A stretch of DNA of 64,000 nucleotides from Deinococcus sp. Leaf326. GTDB taxonomy: Bacteria; Deinococcota; Deinococci; Deinococcales; Deinococcaceae. The translations under genes were made by a program, and so were the position numbers. Shown here one piece after another: positions 20,251 through 29,564 of the stretch (its first letter is position 1; each line of letters opens with the position of its first letter). Location of the stretch: NCBI RefSeq assembly GCF_001424185.1, contig NZ_LMOM01000076.1, positions 105,879-169,878 on the forward strand, given 5' to 3'. The notes beneath the pieces are model-generated. The model did no database searches, was not told the DNA's origin, and saw only the letters and a program-made list of their open reading frames with translations.

Positions 20251-22494
20251 ATGCCTGACCTCACTATCCTTCCCATCCGGCACCACGGCCCGGGCTCGGC
20301 GCGCAGCGTGGCGCGGGCGCTCGATGCCCACCCACCCGCCACGCTGCTCATCGAGGGGCCTGTCGACGCCGACGGCCTGCTGCCCTTCCTGAACGACCCC
20401 GCGCTTGTGCCGCCCGTCGCGGTCATGGCCCACGTACAGGGCCAGCCCGAGCGGTCGGTGTTCTACCCGCTGGCCGAATTTTCTCCCGAGTTCGTGGCGA
20501 TCCGCTGGGCGCTGTCGCGCGGCGTGCCGGTGGCCTTCATGGACCTGCCGGCCAGCGTGACCCTGGCCCCGAAGGCAGACGAGGTTCCGGCCGAGGCCGA
20601 TCCCGACGCCGAAGCTGCCCCCACCTCGCCTGCCGACGCAGTGCGTGCCGATCCCCTCGCGCTGCTGGCCCAGGCGGCCGGCTACAGCGACTTCGAGCGC
20701 TGGTGGGACGCCCTGGTCGAGTCGCGCGGTGAAGGCGAGGCGGTCTTTGCGGCCATCGCCGAGGTCATGGCCGCGGTGAGAGATGAGGAAGACGGCCACA
20801 CCTCCGAACGTGACCTGATCCGCGAGGCCCAGATGCGCCAGACCATCCGCGCGGCGTTGAAGGGAGGCAGCGTGGCGGTCGTGTGCGGCGCGTGGCACGC
20901 CCCGGCGCTCACTGAGGAGGTGCTGGCCCGCGAGGCGAAGGCCGACCCGGCGCGGGTCAAGGGCCTCCCGAAGGAGAAGGTGGCCCTCACTATCACGCCC
21001 TGGACGCACGGGCGGCTCACGCAGGCGAGCGGCTACGGCGCGGGAGTCACCTCGCCCGGCTGGTACGCGCACCTGTACGGCACGGCGACGCAGGTTTCCG
21101 AGCGCTGGCTGACCCGCTCGGCGCGGTTGCTGCGGGCGCGCGGGCTCGACGCGTCGAGCGCCCAGGTCATCGACGCGGTGCGGCTGGCCGAAGCCCTGGC
21201 GGCCCTGCGCGGCCGGCATCTGGCGGGGCTGGACGAGCTGACCGACGCCACGCAGGCGGTCTTCGCCTGGGATTCCGACACGCCGCTGCGCCTGCTCTCG
21301 GAAGAACTGTTCGTGGGGGAGGCGCTGGGCAGCGTGCCCGGAGGCGTACCCGCCGTGCCGCTGGAGCAGGACCTCGCGGCCACGCTGACCCGGCTGCGCC
21401 TGAAGCGCGAGGCCGCGACCCGCGAACAGGTGCTCGACCTGCGGGAGGACGCGGGGCTGGCGCGCTCGCAGCTCTTTCACCGCCTGAACCTTCTGGGCGT
21501 CCCTTGGGCGAAGGAGGCCGCCAGCCGGGGTAGCGGCACCTTCAAGGAAACCTGGACCCTGCGCTGGGAGCCGGAATTCAGTGTGCGGCTGGTCGAGGCG
21601 AGCCGGTACGGGAACACGCTGGTACGCGCGGCCCACACGGCCGCCACCTCGCAGGCACGCCGCGCCCCGGACCTGGGGACCCTCTCGGCGCTGCTGGAGG
21701 TCACGCGGCTGTGCGGGTTGCCGGGCGCGGCCGACTTTACGCTGGCCCGCCTGAGCGAACGTGCCGCCGACGCCGACACGGCCGCGCTCCTGCTCGCGTT
21801 GCCGCCGCTGGCCCGGCTGGCCCGCTACGGCGACGTGCGCGCGCGTGAGGGCGACGACCTGCGCCCCGTGTTCCGCACGCTGGTGGCCCGCGCCGCCGCC
21901 GGGCTGCCCAACGCCGCCCATGCCCTGAGCGAGGAGGCCGCGCACACCCTATACGGCCAGATCGCGGGGGCCGACGCGGCGGCGCGGCTCCTCGACGACC
22001 CGGAGGCGAGTGGGGAGTGGGTCGCGGCCCTGCACGCGCTGGACGCGCCCGGCACCGCGCCGCTGCTGCGCGGCGACGCCGTGAACCGCCTGCGCGACCG
22101 GGGCATTCTGGACGCCGGGGGCGTGCATGCCCGGCTGGTAGAGGCCCTCGCGCCCGGCACGCCTCCGCTGGACGTGGCCGCGTGGCTGGGCGGTTTCATC
22201 GGCGAGGACGGCGAGACGCTGCGCCACGACCCGGCGGCGCTGGCCCTACTCGACACCTGGGTGGTCGGCCTGGACCCGGACGCCTTCGGAGACGTGCTGC
22301 CCCCCCTACGCCGCGCCCTGTCACGCCTGGAACCGCAGGCCCGCCGGATCCTGGGCGAGGATCTGCGCGGCCTGGAGCGCCAGACGCAGACCGCGCAGGT
22401 CAATCACGACCTGGGCGCGGGCGTGATCCCGGTGGTCCTGCGCCTGCTGGGCGTGGCCACTCCCGCCGAGAACCCTTCCACTGGAGAAGCCTGA
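20251..22494 (+). CDS. DUF5682 family protein, possible TraB/EreA-like fold
   Basis: A 747-residue protein matching DUF5682 by context and motif. The N-terminus has PIRHHGPGSARS (His11, His12), then LLIEGPVDADG (Glu35), and at residues ~212-220 VVCGAWHAPAL (His216). A histidine near the N-terminus, an E-G-P and a later G-x-x-H is the spacing I know from TraB/PrgY/EreA/ChaN-type domains, so a related metal- or haem-binding hydrolase fold is plausible (inference). The remaining ~500 residues are helical-repeat-like. Gene four of the operon; its TGA overlaps the VWA ATG. The preceding 47-bp gap has no promoter. Confidence 0.78.
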   Translation: MPDLTILPIRHHGPGSARSVARALDAHPPATLLIEGPVDADGLLPFLNDPALVPPVAVMAHVQGQPERSVFYPLAEFSPEFVAIRWALSRGVPVAFMDLPASVTLAPKADEVPAEADPDAEAAPTSPADAVRADPLALLAQAAGYSDFERWWDALVESRGEGEAVFAAIAEVMAAVRDEEDGHTSERDLIREAQMRQTIRAALKGGSVAVVCGAWHAPALTEEVLAREAKADPARVKGLPKEKVALTITPWTHGRLTQASGYGAGVTSPGWYAHLYGTATQVSERWLTRSARLLRARGLDASSAQVIDAVRLAEALAALRGRHLAGLDELTDATQAVFAWDSDTPLRLLSEELFVGEALGSVPGGVPAVPLEQDLAATLTRLRLKREAATREQVLDLREDAGLARSQLFHRLNLLGVPWAKEAASRGSGTFKETWTLRWEPEFSVRLVEASRYGNTLVRAAHTAATSQARRAPDLGTLSALLEVTRLCGLPGAADFTLARLSERAADADTAALLLALPPLARLARYGDVRAREGDDLRPVFRTLVARAAAGLPNAAHALSEEAAHTLYGQIAGADAAARLLDDPEASGEWVAALHALDAPGTAPLLRGDAVNRLRDRGILDAGGVHARLVEALAPGTPPLDVAAWLGGFIGEDGETLRHDPAALALLDTWVVGLDPDAFGDVLPPLRRALSRLEPQARRILGEDLRGLERQTQTAQVNHDLGAGVIPVVLRLLGVATPAENPSTGEA

Positions 22495-23762
22495 TGACCG
22501 AAGGAGCCCCCCCTGCCCTGACCCCCGACGCCGAACGCCTGCGCCGCTGGCGACTGCTGCTGGGCGGCGAAACCGCCAGCGGCCAGAGCGCCGACGGCAC
22601 CGGCTGCGAACTGGGCGAGCACGACCGCCGCCTCGACGCCGCGCTGGCCTCGCTATACGACGGCGCGCCCTACGCCATCCAGACCAGCCGGCCCGAAAAG
22701 GGCCGCAAGTCGAACCGCAATGTGGGCTTCGGCAAGAGCGCCCCGGCGGTCGCCGCGTGGCTGGGCGAGGTCCGCGACCTCTTTCCGAGTTCGGCGGTGC
22801 AAGTCATGCAGCAGGACGCGGTCGAGCGCCTGAACCTGAAGACCATGCTTCTGGAACCCGAGCTCCTGGAGCACCTGCAACCCGACGTACACATGGCGGC
22901 CACCCTCATCAGCCTCAAAGACGCCATGCCGGATCAGGCCAAGGCGCTGGCGCGGCAGGTCGTGGCGCGGGTGGTGGATGAGTTGCAGTCGCGGCTGGCC
23001 GAGCCGCTGCGTTCCGCCGTCACCGGGAGCCTCAACCGCTCGCAGCGCAACCTGCGTCCCCGCCAGAATGAGATCGACTGGGGCCGCACCCTGCTGAAGA
23101 ACCTGCACACCTACGACCCCGAGCGCCGCAGCGTGATTCCTGAGCGGCTGGTGGGCTACGGGCGCGCCCGGCGGCAGCTCAAGGCCGTGACCCTGTGCGT
23201 GGACCAGTCGGGCAGCATGGCGTCGAGCGTCGTGTACGCGGGCATCTTCGGCGCGGTACTGGCGAGCCTGCCGGCCCTCAAGACGAACGTGGTCGTGTAC
23301 GACACGGCGGTCGTGGACCTCACCGACCACCTCGCCGACCCGGTGGACGTGCTGTTCGGCGTGCAGCTCGGCGGCGGCAACGACACGCCCCTGGCCCTGC
23401 GCTACTGCCGCGGCTTGTTGACCAACCCCGAGGAGCACACCTTCGTCCTGATTTCGGACCTGTACGAGGGGTACGGCAGCGCCGAGATGATCCGGCGCCT
23501 GAACGAGTTCAGGGAGATGGGCGCGCGCGTGATCGTGCTGCTGGCGCTGGATGACGACGGCACGCCCAGCTACGACCACGACAACGCCGCGAAGCTGGCC
23601 GCGCACGGCATTCCCGTCTTCGCCTGCACCCCCGACTTTTTCCCCGACCTGATGGCGACGGCGCTGAGCGGAGCCGACATCGGCGCGTGGGCCGCCGCGC
23701 GCGGCATCGTGACGGCGCGGGCAAAGGCCGGAGCCGAGTCCGAGCCGCTGGCCGCGAACTGA
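22494..23762 (+). CDS. VWA-domain (CoxE-like) MIDAS protein
   Basis: A 422-residue protein whose C-terminal half is a von Willebrand A domain with a complete metal-ion-dependent adhesion site: Asp237-x-Ser239-x-Ser241 (DQSGSMAS), Thr298 in GGNDTPLA and Asp322 in ISDLYEG. The N-terminal ~200 residues are helical and charged (QTSRPEKGRKSNRNVGFGKS). VWA proteins of this type are the usual partners of MoxR ATPases. The ATG at 22494 overlaps the DUF5682 stop and has GGAG upstream. The longer frame from 22017 lies within DUF5682. Last gene of the operon; a perfect hairpin begins in its stop codon. Confidence 0.9.
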   Translation: MTEGAPPALTPDAERLRRWRLLLGGETASGQSADGTGCELGEHDRRLDAALASLYDGAPYAIQTSRPEKGRKSNRNVGFGKSAPAVAAWLGEVRDLFPSSAVQVMQQDAVERLNLKTMLLEPELLEHLQPDVHMAATLISLKDAMPDQAKALARQVVARVVDELQSRLAEPLRSAVTGSLNRSQRNLRPRQNEIDWGRTLLKNLHTYDPERRSVIPERLVGYGRARRQLKAVTLCVDQSGSMASSVVYAGIFGAVLASLPALKTNVVVYDTAVVDLTDHLADPVDVLFGVQLGGGNDTPLALRYCRGLLTNPEEHTFVLISDLYEGYGSAEMIRRLNEFREMGARVIVLLALDDDGTPSYDHDNAAKLAAHGIPVFACTPDFFPDLMATALSGADIGAWAAARGIVTARAKAGAESEPLAAN

Positions 23763-23800
23763 GCGGCGGCCCCGGGAGAACACTGGCCGGGGCCGCCGCT
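23762..23800. terminator. Perfect 14-bp hairpin between convergent genes
   Basis: AGCGGCGGCCCCGG (23762-23775) and CCGGGGCCGCCGCT (23787-23800) pair perfectly with an 11-base loop. The stem starts in the VWA stop codon and ends 12 bases before the convergent TehA gene stop. No U-run follows on either strand. Likely a bidirectional terminator or RNA 3'-end stabiliser. Confidence 0.6.
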
Positions 23801-23812
23801 GTACCGGGAGGG

Positions 23813-24946
<1,134 letters not shown>

Positions 24947-24952
24947 GTCCCG

Positions 24953-25018
24953 AAGATAGGGAGCCTTAGCAATCAACTCAAATTGGGATTGGTAGGATAG
25001 GCCCAAAAAACGTATATA
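24953..25018. promoter_or_regulatory. Back-to-back leaderless promoters of tehA-like and lysR genes
   Basis: Minus strand: TTGAGT (24976-24981), 17 bp, TATCTT (24953-24958), six bases, ATG at 24946. Plus strand: TTGGTA (24989-24994), 18 bp, TATATA (25013-25018), seven bases, GTG at 25026. Neither start has a Shine-Dalgarno. CAATC (24970-24974) and GATTG (24987-24991) form an inverted repeat lying between the two promoters, a plausible LysR-type box. Confidence 0.6.
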
Positions 25019-25025
25019 TCTGGGT

Positions 25026-25919
25026 GTGTCTCTCAACCCCGAGCATCTCTTGACCTTCGCGCGGGTCGCCCGTCTGGGCAGCCTGAGCGCGGCCGCCGAA
25101 GAACTTCACCTCACGCAGCCGGCCGTCTCCAGCCAGATCAAGCTGCTGACGCAGGCCGTCGGAGAGCCGGTGTTGACCCGGCACCGTATGGGGGTCCGGT
25201 TGACCGGGGCGGGTGAAGGCCTGCTGGTCCACGCCCAGGCCCTGACCCGCGTGATGGAGGGGGCGCGGACGTACACGCGCGAGCGGCGAGGCCTGGAGAC
25301 CGGCACCCTGCGGCTGGCAGCCAGCAGTACAGTCGCCGCGTCGCTGTTGCCCGGGATGCTGGCGGCCTACCACGAGCAGTCCCCCGGCGTGGCCTTCGAG
25401 ATCCGGCAGGGCAATACCCAGGAGGTGCTGGGGGCCCTTCAGGCCGGGCAGGTCGAGGTGGCCCTGATCGAGGGCCCGCCCGGGCACCTGGCCGCCGGCT
25501 GGCAGGTGGCCGTGTTCCGGTACGACGAGCTCGTGCTGGTCGCGGCGCCCGGCCATCCCCTGGCGAGGGAGTCCGAACTGGGCACGGCGGTGCCCCTCCC
25601 CCTGATCTGGCGCGAGCATGGCTCCGGCACGCGGGAGGTGGCCGAACAGGCCCTCGCTGGGGCCGGCCTCCTGACCTCCAGCCTGCTGGAACTGCCCGGG
25701 ACCGAGGCGGTCAAGGAGGCCGTCATCCAGGGGCTGGGGCTGGCTCTGCTGCCCGAACTGCGGGTCCGGCGGGAACTCCAGCACGGCGTCCTCGTCCGGG
25801 TGCCGCTCGCGTTGCCGGGTCTGCGGCGGCCCCTGAGCCGCGTCAGCGCGGAGGCCGAGCAGCTGTCTCACGCGGCGCGGTCCTTCCTGCGGACGCTCGA
25901 ACAGGTCACGGTGTGCTGA
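25026..25919 (+). CDS. LysR-family transcriptional regulator
   Basis: A 297-residue LTTR. The N-terminal winged helix-turn-helix (LLTFARVARLGSLSAAAEEL, HLTQPAVSSQIKLL) is followed by a substrate-binding domain with GTLRLAASSTVAASLLPGML and LPGTEAVKEAVIQGLGLALL, typical of CysB/CbbR-like members. The GTG at 25026 lies seven bases after TATATA, so its mRNA is probably leaderless. It is divergent from the TehA/SLAC1 exporter gene, which it probably regulates; the co-inducer is unknown. Confidence 0.9.
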   Translation: MSLNPEHLLTFARVARLGSLSAAAEELHLTQPAVSSQIKLLTQAVGEPVLTRHRMGVRLTGAGEGLLVHAQALTRVMEGARTYTRERRGLETGTLRLAASSTVAASLLPGMLAAYHEQSPGVAFEIRQGNTQEVLGALQAGQVEVALIEGPPGHLAAGWQVAVFRYDELVLVAAPGHPLARESELGTAVPLPLIWREHGSGTREVAEQALAGAGLLTSSLLELPGTEAVKEAVIQGLGLALLPELRVRRELQHGVLVRVPLALPGLRRPLSRVSAEAEQLSHAARSFLRTLEQVTVC

Positions 25920-26027
25920 AGCCCGGCGGGGGAGAGCGCGGCAGACCCTGACGCCCTATCCTGTTGCCGCCCAGCAGTCCGGTCCGGCACCGAGCGGCAC
26001 CGGCCGACCCACGCACCCGGACCCCAC

Positions 26028-26067
26028 AAATCTGCGGGACAAAGGCACGGCCTCATCCCGCAGATTT
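26028..26067. terminator. 12-bp inverted repeat between convergent genes
   Basis: AAATCTGCGGGA (26028-26039) and TCCCGCAGATTT (26056-26067) are perfect inverted repeats with a 16-base loop. The A/T ends give a short U-tract on each strand, fitting a bidirectional terminator between lysR and the M24 gene. Confidence 0.55.
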
Positions 26068-26114
26068 CACCTGTCCCCAGGGGTGTGCCCAAAGGGGTTG
26101 ACCTGCCCCGGGGC

Positions 26115-27356
26115 TCAGCCGGCGTGCACCGGCACGATGAGACTCTGGAGGTCTCTGGGATACAGGCTGAGCCGTTCCGCACCCGTCTCGGTGATGACCA
26201 GCGTGTCGGAATGGCGGAACCCGCCCAGGCCAGGCACGTAGATGCCTGGTTCGACCGAGAAGATCATGCCGGGCCGGATCTCGGTGTGGTCGTTGAGGTC
26301 GAGAAAGGGATGCTCATGGCCTTCCATCCCGAAGGCGTGTCCGGTGTGATGGCGGACATAGGGCAGCGCTCCCCTGGCCTCCAGAACGTCCCGGACCTCC
26401 TGCTCGACCTCGGAACACCGCCGGCCGGGGCGCAGGGCCGCCATACCGGCGTCCTGCGCCGCCAGCATGTCGGCGAAACTGCGTTCCTGTTCGGGGGTGG
26501 GGTCGCCGACGAACATCGTGCGTTCCAGCTCGCTTTCGTAGCCTCCAACCACGCCGTAGGCCCCCGTGACCAGCGTGTCGCCGGCCTGCACGCCGCCCAC
26601 CTGGTGCAGGCCGTGCGGGTTGGCGGTGTTGCGCCCGCGGATGAACATGGTGTTGGCAGGCAGGCCCTCGCGCGCTTTGGGCACGTACCGCTGTCCCAGC
26701 GCGCCGAGCATGTCCCGCGTGGCCTGAAGACTGGTCTCGTGAGACACCAGAATCTCGTCGCTGCCGATCTTCAGGGCGCGCTGCATGAGGGCATGGGCGT
26801 AGTCTCCCCAGCGGCACGCCTCGCGGATCAGGGCGATTTCGGCCGGGCTTTTCAGGGCCCGCGCGTCGTCAATGAGTTCCAGTCGCTCGTGCACCGGTAC
26901 CCCGGCGACCTGACTCAGCCGGGGGCCGCGGTAGCCCCACCGCGCTTCGTAGCCGTCGAGGTCGGCGGCGAGGGCGCGCGCCTGCGGAAACCTCGCCCGC
27001 AGCTCCCGGCCCAGGGTCTGCAGGGGATGTTCGCCGCTGCCGCCGCCGGGATATTCGGGGTAGATGACCGCCTCGCCGAGCTCCGGGCACTGCTGCTGCA
27101 CATGCCCGGTTTCCAGCGAGGGAATGAACAGAGTGCATTCGCCCTCGTCGGTGATGATGGCCGCGACCGGCCGCTCGGTGGCGGCGAAATAAAATCCCGT
27201 GAGGTAGGACACCCGCGTGGGTCCGAATACCACCATCACGCCGTATCCTTCCTGCTGGAGCGTGCGGGCCAGGCGACCGCGCCGGTCCCGGTATTCCTGG
27301 GGCGAGATGTCGAGCAGGGCCGAGTCCGGCCTGGAATCAGGCGGAGTCATCGTCAT
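26115..27356 (-). CDS. M24 (pita-bread fold) hydrolase with degenerate metal site
   Basis: A 413-residue M24-family protein with an N-terminal creatinase-like domain and a C-terminal pita-bread domain. Canonical aminopeptidase P enzymes bind two metals through D, D, H, E, E. Here the first Asp position reads Gly (TGAYGVVGGY), the second reads Glu (YESELERT), the His (HHTGHAFGMEGHE) and first Glu (SVEPGIY) remain, and the last Glu position reads Ser (GFRHSDTLVIT). Loss of three ligands recalls the metal-free M24 enzymes creatinase and ectoine hydrolase, so an amide/amidine hydrolase is more likely than a peptidase (inference). It is last in the minus-strand operon; its ATG overlaps the IclR stop. 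Confidence 0.82.
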   Translation of the reverse strand: MTMTPPDSRPDSALLDISPQEYRDRRGRLARTLQQEGYGVMVVFGPTRVSYLTGFYFAATERPVAAIITDEGECTLFIPSLETGHVQQQCPELGEAVIYPEYPGGGSGEHPLQTLGRELRARFPQARALAADLDGYEARWGYRGPRLSQVAGVPVHERLELIDDARALKSPAEIALIREACRWGDYAHALMQRALKIGSDEILVSHETSLQATRDMLGALGQRYVPKAREGLPANTMFIRGRNTANPHGLHQVGGVQAGDTLVTGAYGVVGGYESELERTMFVGDPTPEQERSFADMLAAQDAGMAALRPGRRCSEVEQEVRDVLEARGALPYVRHHTGHAFGMEGHEHPFLDLNDHTEIRPGMIFSVEPGIYVPGLGGFRHSDTLVITETGAERLSLYPRDLQSLIVPVHAG

Positions 27357-28153
27357 GTGAGCCGCACCTCCGCTATGGGGTCGAGCACTTGGGCGGGGGC
27401 CAGCATCAGGTCGTGGGCGGCGCGCTGCGCGATGACCCGGATCTGCTGGCTGAGTTCGGGCACGCGCTCCCGCGTCAGCCGGCCCGACGGTCCGGCCACG
27501 CCCAGGGCCGCGATGACCTTGCCGGCTCCATTGAGCAGCGGCGCGGACAGGCAGCGGACCCCGAGTTCGCGTTCCTCGTCGTCCTCGGCGTAGCCCTGTT
27601 CCCGCACAGTCTGGAGCTCAGCCTGAAGGCGCCCCCAGCTCACGATGGTGTGGGGGGTGCGCGCGATGAACCCGACCTTCTGCACGATCATTTCGACGCT
27701 GTTGCCCGGCAGGTCGGCCAGGAACAGTTTGCCGACGTCCGAGCAGGTCAGGGGCGTGACGCTGCCCGGCGTGGTGAACATCCGCATCATGGTGAGGGGT
27801 TCAAGCTGGCTGAGGTACATGGCGGTCGTGCCGTAGAGCTCGGCCAGGTGGGCCGTCTCGCCGGTCGCGTCGACCAGTTCCTGAAGGTAGGGCCGCACCC
27901 GCCGGACGAGGTCGTAACGCAGGTACAGCGACCGCGAGATCTCGACGATCTCGGGCCCGATGTCGTAGCGCTTGTTCACGGGGTCCTGGTGGACGTACCC
28001 CTTGGCCAGGAGCGTCTGGAGAATCCGGTGGATCGTGCTGGGGGCGAGCTGCATCTGCTGAGACAGCTCCGCGACGCTCAGCGGACGGTGCGCAGAGACG
28101 AGAGTGCCAACCATGTCGAGGGCCCGCTCGACACTTTGCACGTTCTCGCTCAT
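27353..28153 (-). CDS. IclR-family transcriptional regulator
   Basis: A 266-residue IclR protein. The N-terminal winged helix (VERALDMVGTLVSAHRPLSV, QQMQLAPSTIHRILQTLLAK) precedes the effector domain, where LTCSDVGKLFLADL, ERELGVRCLSAPLLNGAGKV and IAALGVAGPSGRL are characteristic. It overlaps both neighbours by 4 bp, so it is co-transcribed with the DUF885 and M24 genes. Two IclR-type palindromes in the divergent promoter 1.2 kb upstream suggest it controls both arms of the catabolic cluster, probably as a repressor released by a substrate or intermediate. Confidence 0.9.
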   Translation of the reverse strand: MSENVQSVERALDMVGTLVSAHRPLSVAELSQQMQLAPSTIHRILQTLLAKGYVHQDPVNKRYDIGPEIVEISRSLYLRYDLVRRVRPYLQELVDATGETAHLAELYGTTAMYLSQLEPLTMMRMFTTPGSVTPLTCSDVGKLFLADLPGNSVEMIVQKVGFIARTPHTIVSWGRLQAELQTVREQGYAEDDEERELGVRCLSAPLLNGAGKVIAALGVAGPSGRLTRERVPELSQQIRVIAQRAAHDLMLAPAQVLDPIAEVRLT

Positions 28154-29358
28154 GCGCTGACGGAGCTCCGGGGGGTGAACATGAGCAGGCTCCTGGGCGA
28201 GTGCATCTGACCATAAAGATAGTCGATGAACTCCCGGCGGTTCTCGGGGGTGGTGCGCTCGCGGACTTCACGTACGGCCTCGTCTCCGAACCAGTACGAA
28301 CCGATGAAGGGGCCACGGAAGGGGTAGCTGGCGAAGCGCACGCGGCCCTCGATCCAGGGGCGCTGGCCGTAGCTGTGCTCTTCGAGATACGCGATGACCC
28401 GCGCCTCGGGCCAGTTCTCGCCCATCTGGTACCACGCGGCGCTCGTGGCGGTGGCGCTGCGCAGGCGGCGCAGGGCGCGGTGCAGCAGGTCGCCGTCGTT
28501 CTCGACCCAGTCGATCAGGTGGACGCCCTGGTCTCCGATGCCTTCCTGCACGCAGCCCGTGACCGCGTTGGTGGTGCACAGCAGGACGTCGGCCGTGCTG
28601 CGGCCCTGTTCGGCCCAGTCGCGGGTCATGAGCAGCTGGGTCGAGTGGCCGGGAAAGACCTCGTGGGCGACGAGGTGCTTGAGGGCCGCGCGCGTGAAAC
28701 TCAGGTCCACGTTGAGGTCCATCTGGCCCTCGTCGAAGTTGCAGCGCGCCGTGAACGGAACGCCCCGCAGGGTGTTCAGGCGCATCTGGTAGTCGCCCGT
28801 CGGGTAGATCAGGGCGTCGGTCCGCGCCTGGGCATCGGCCATGAGACGCTGGAATTCGGCTTCCAGGTGCTCGGGGGCGATGGCCTCCTCGGCCTCCCAG
28901 CGGGCCACCCGTTCGGCCACGGTGCCCTGCTGGTAGCCGGCGCGGATGAGCACGCGGTCGATGTCGAGCTTCATGTCCTCGATCTGCGCCATCGGAATGG
29001 GCTGCGCGGGGATGCCGATGAGGCCCTCGAGTTTTTCCTTGAAGCTCAGCTCCTCGCCCTCGAACAGGCGGGCGGCCGTTCTCAGCGAGCGGAACATGTC
29101 GTCCAGGAAGGCGCGGCGCGGTCCGTCGGACAGCTGCGCCGCGTCGCGCTCGAGTTCGCTGATGGCGTGCTGCACGGCGTCCCAGTCCTCGAATGCGGTA
29201 GGGGGGACGAGGTGGGCGCCCAGATAGATGGGCACCAGGCCTTCGCTGTCCAGCACGCCGTGTCCGCGTGAGAGACGGCGCTCGAGCTGATCCATTCCGG
29301 TGGTCAGTGCAGTGAGACGGCGGCCGATTTCGTGGTCCTGAGGCGTAGGCATCGTCAT
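28150..29358 (-). CDS. DUF885 metallohydrolase with HExxPGH motif
   Basis: A 402-residue member of the DUF885 group, proteins related to carboxypeptidase-like zinc enzymes. The signature HEVFPGH is intact at His232-Glu233 and His238. The N-terminus is helical with no signal peptide, so it should be cytoplasmic. ATG at 29358 is chosen because AAAGGAG lies about 6 bases upstream; the frame opens slightly earlier at 29382. First gene of the minus-strand arm, overlapping the IclR start. A second DUF885 paralogue in the plus arm lacks the motif's Glu. The substrate is unknown; peptides or amidated compounds are plausible. Confidence 0.82.
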   Translation of the reverse strand: MTMPTPQDHEIGRRLTALTTGMDQLERRLSRGHGVLDSEGLVPIYLGAHLVPPTAFEDWDAVQHAISELERDAAQLSDGPRRAFLDDMFRSLRTAARLFEGEELSFKEKLEGLIGIPAQPIPMAQIEDMKLDIDRVLIRAGYQQGTVAERVARWEAEEAIAPEHLEAEFQRLMADAQARTDALIYPTGDYQMRLNTLRGVPFTARCNFDEGQMDLNVDLSFTRAALKHLVAHEVFPGHSTQLLMTRDWAEQGRSTADVLLCTTNAVTGCVQEGIGDQGVHLIDWVENDGDLLHRALRRLRSATATSAAWYQMGENWPEARVIAYLEEHSYGQRPWIEGRVRFASYPFRGPFIGSYWFGDEAVREVRERTTPENRREFIDYLYGQMHSPRSLLMFTPRSSVSA

Positions 29359-29393
29359 ATTGGGCTCCTTTGGAGCTTTCATCGTAGGCGTTA

Positions 29394-29443
29394 ATTCCGT
29401 CTTACGGAATGCCTATCTAGACATATTGTTCCGCAGTGTGGAA
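29394..29443. promoter_or_regulatory. Two IclR-type palindromes in the divergent promoter
   Basis: Site 1, ATTCCGTCTTACGGAAT (29394-29410), is a perfect palindrome with a 5-bp spacer. Site 2, TTCCG-CAGTG-TGGAA (29429-29443), shares the TTCCG-N5-CGGAA pattern with one mismatch. Centres are 34 bp apart. They lie between the DUF885/IclR/M24 and ABC-transporter operons, near an IclR gene in one of them. Operator function is inferred. Confidence 0.6.
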
Positions 29444-29564
29444 TTTCTTTCATGCTTCGACTTGACTTTGCCCTGACCTACAGCTCACACTCGGTGGCAA
29501 GCATTACAAGTAGTTGCAGGAATTGGCCGTGTAAACGCTCTAAGTCCCCTATTCAGGAGGTCCT

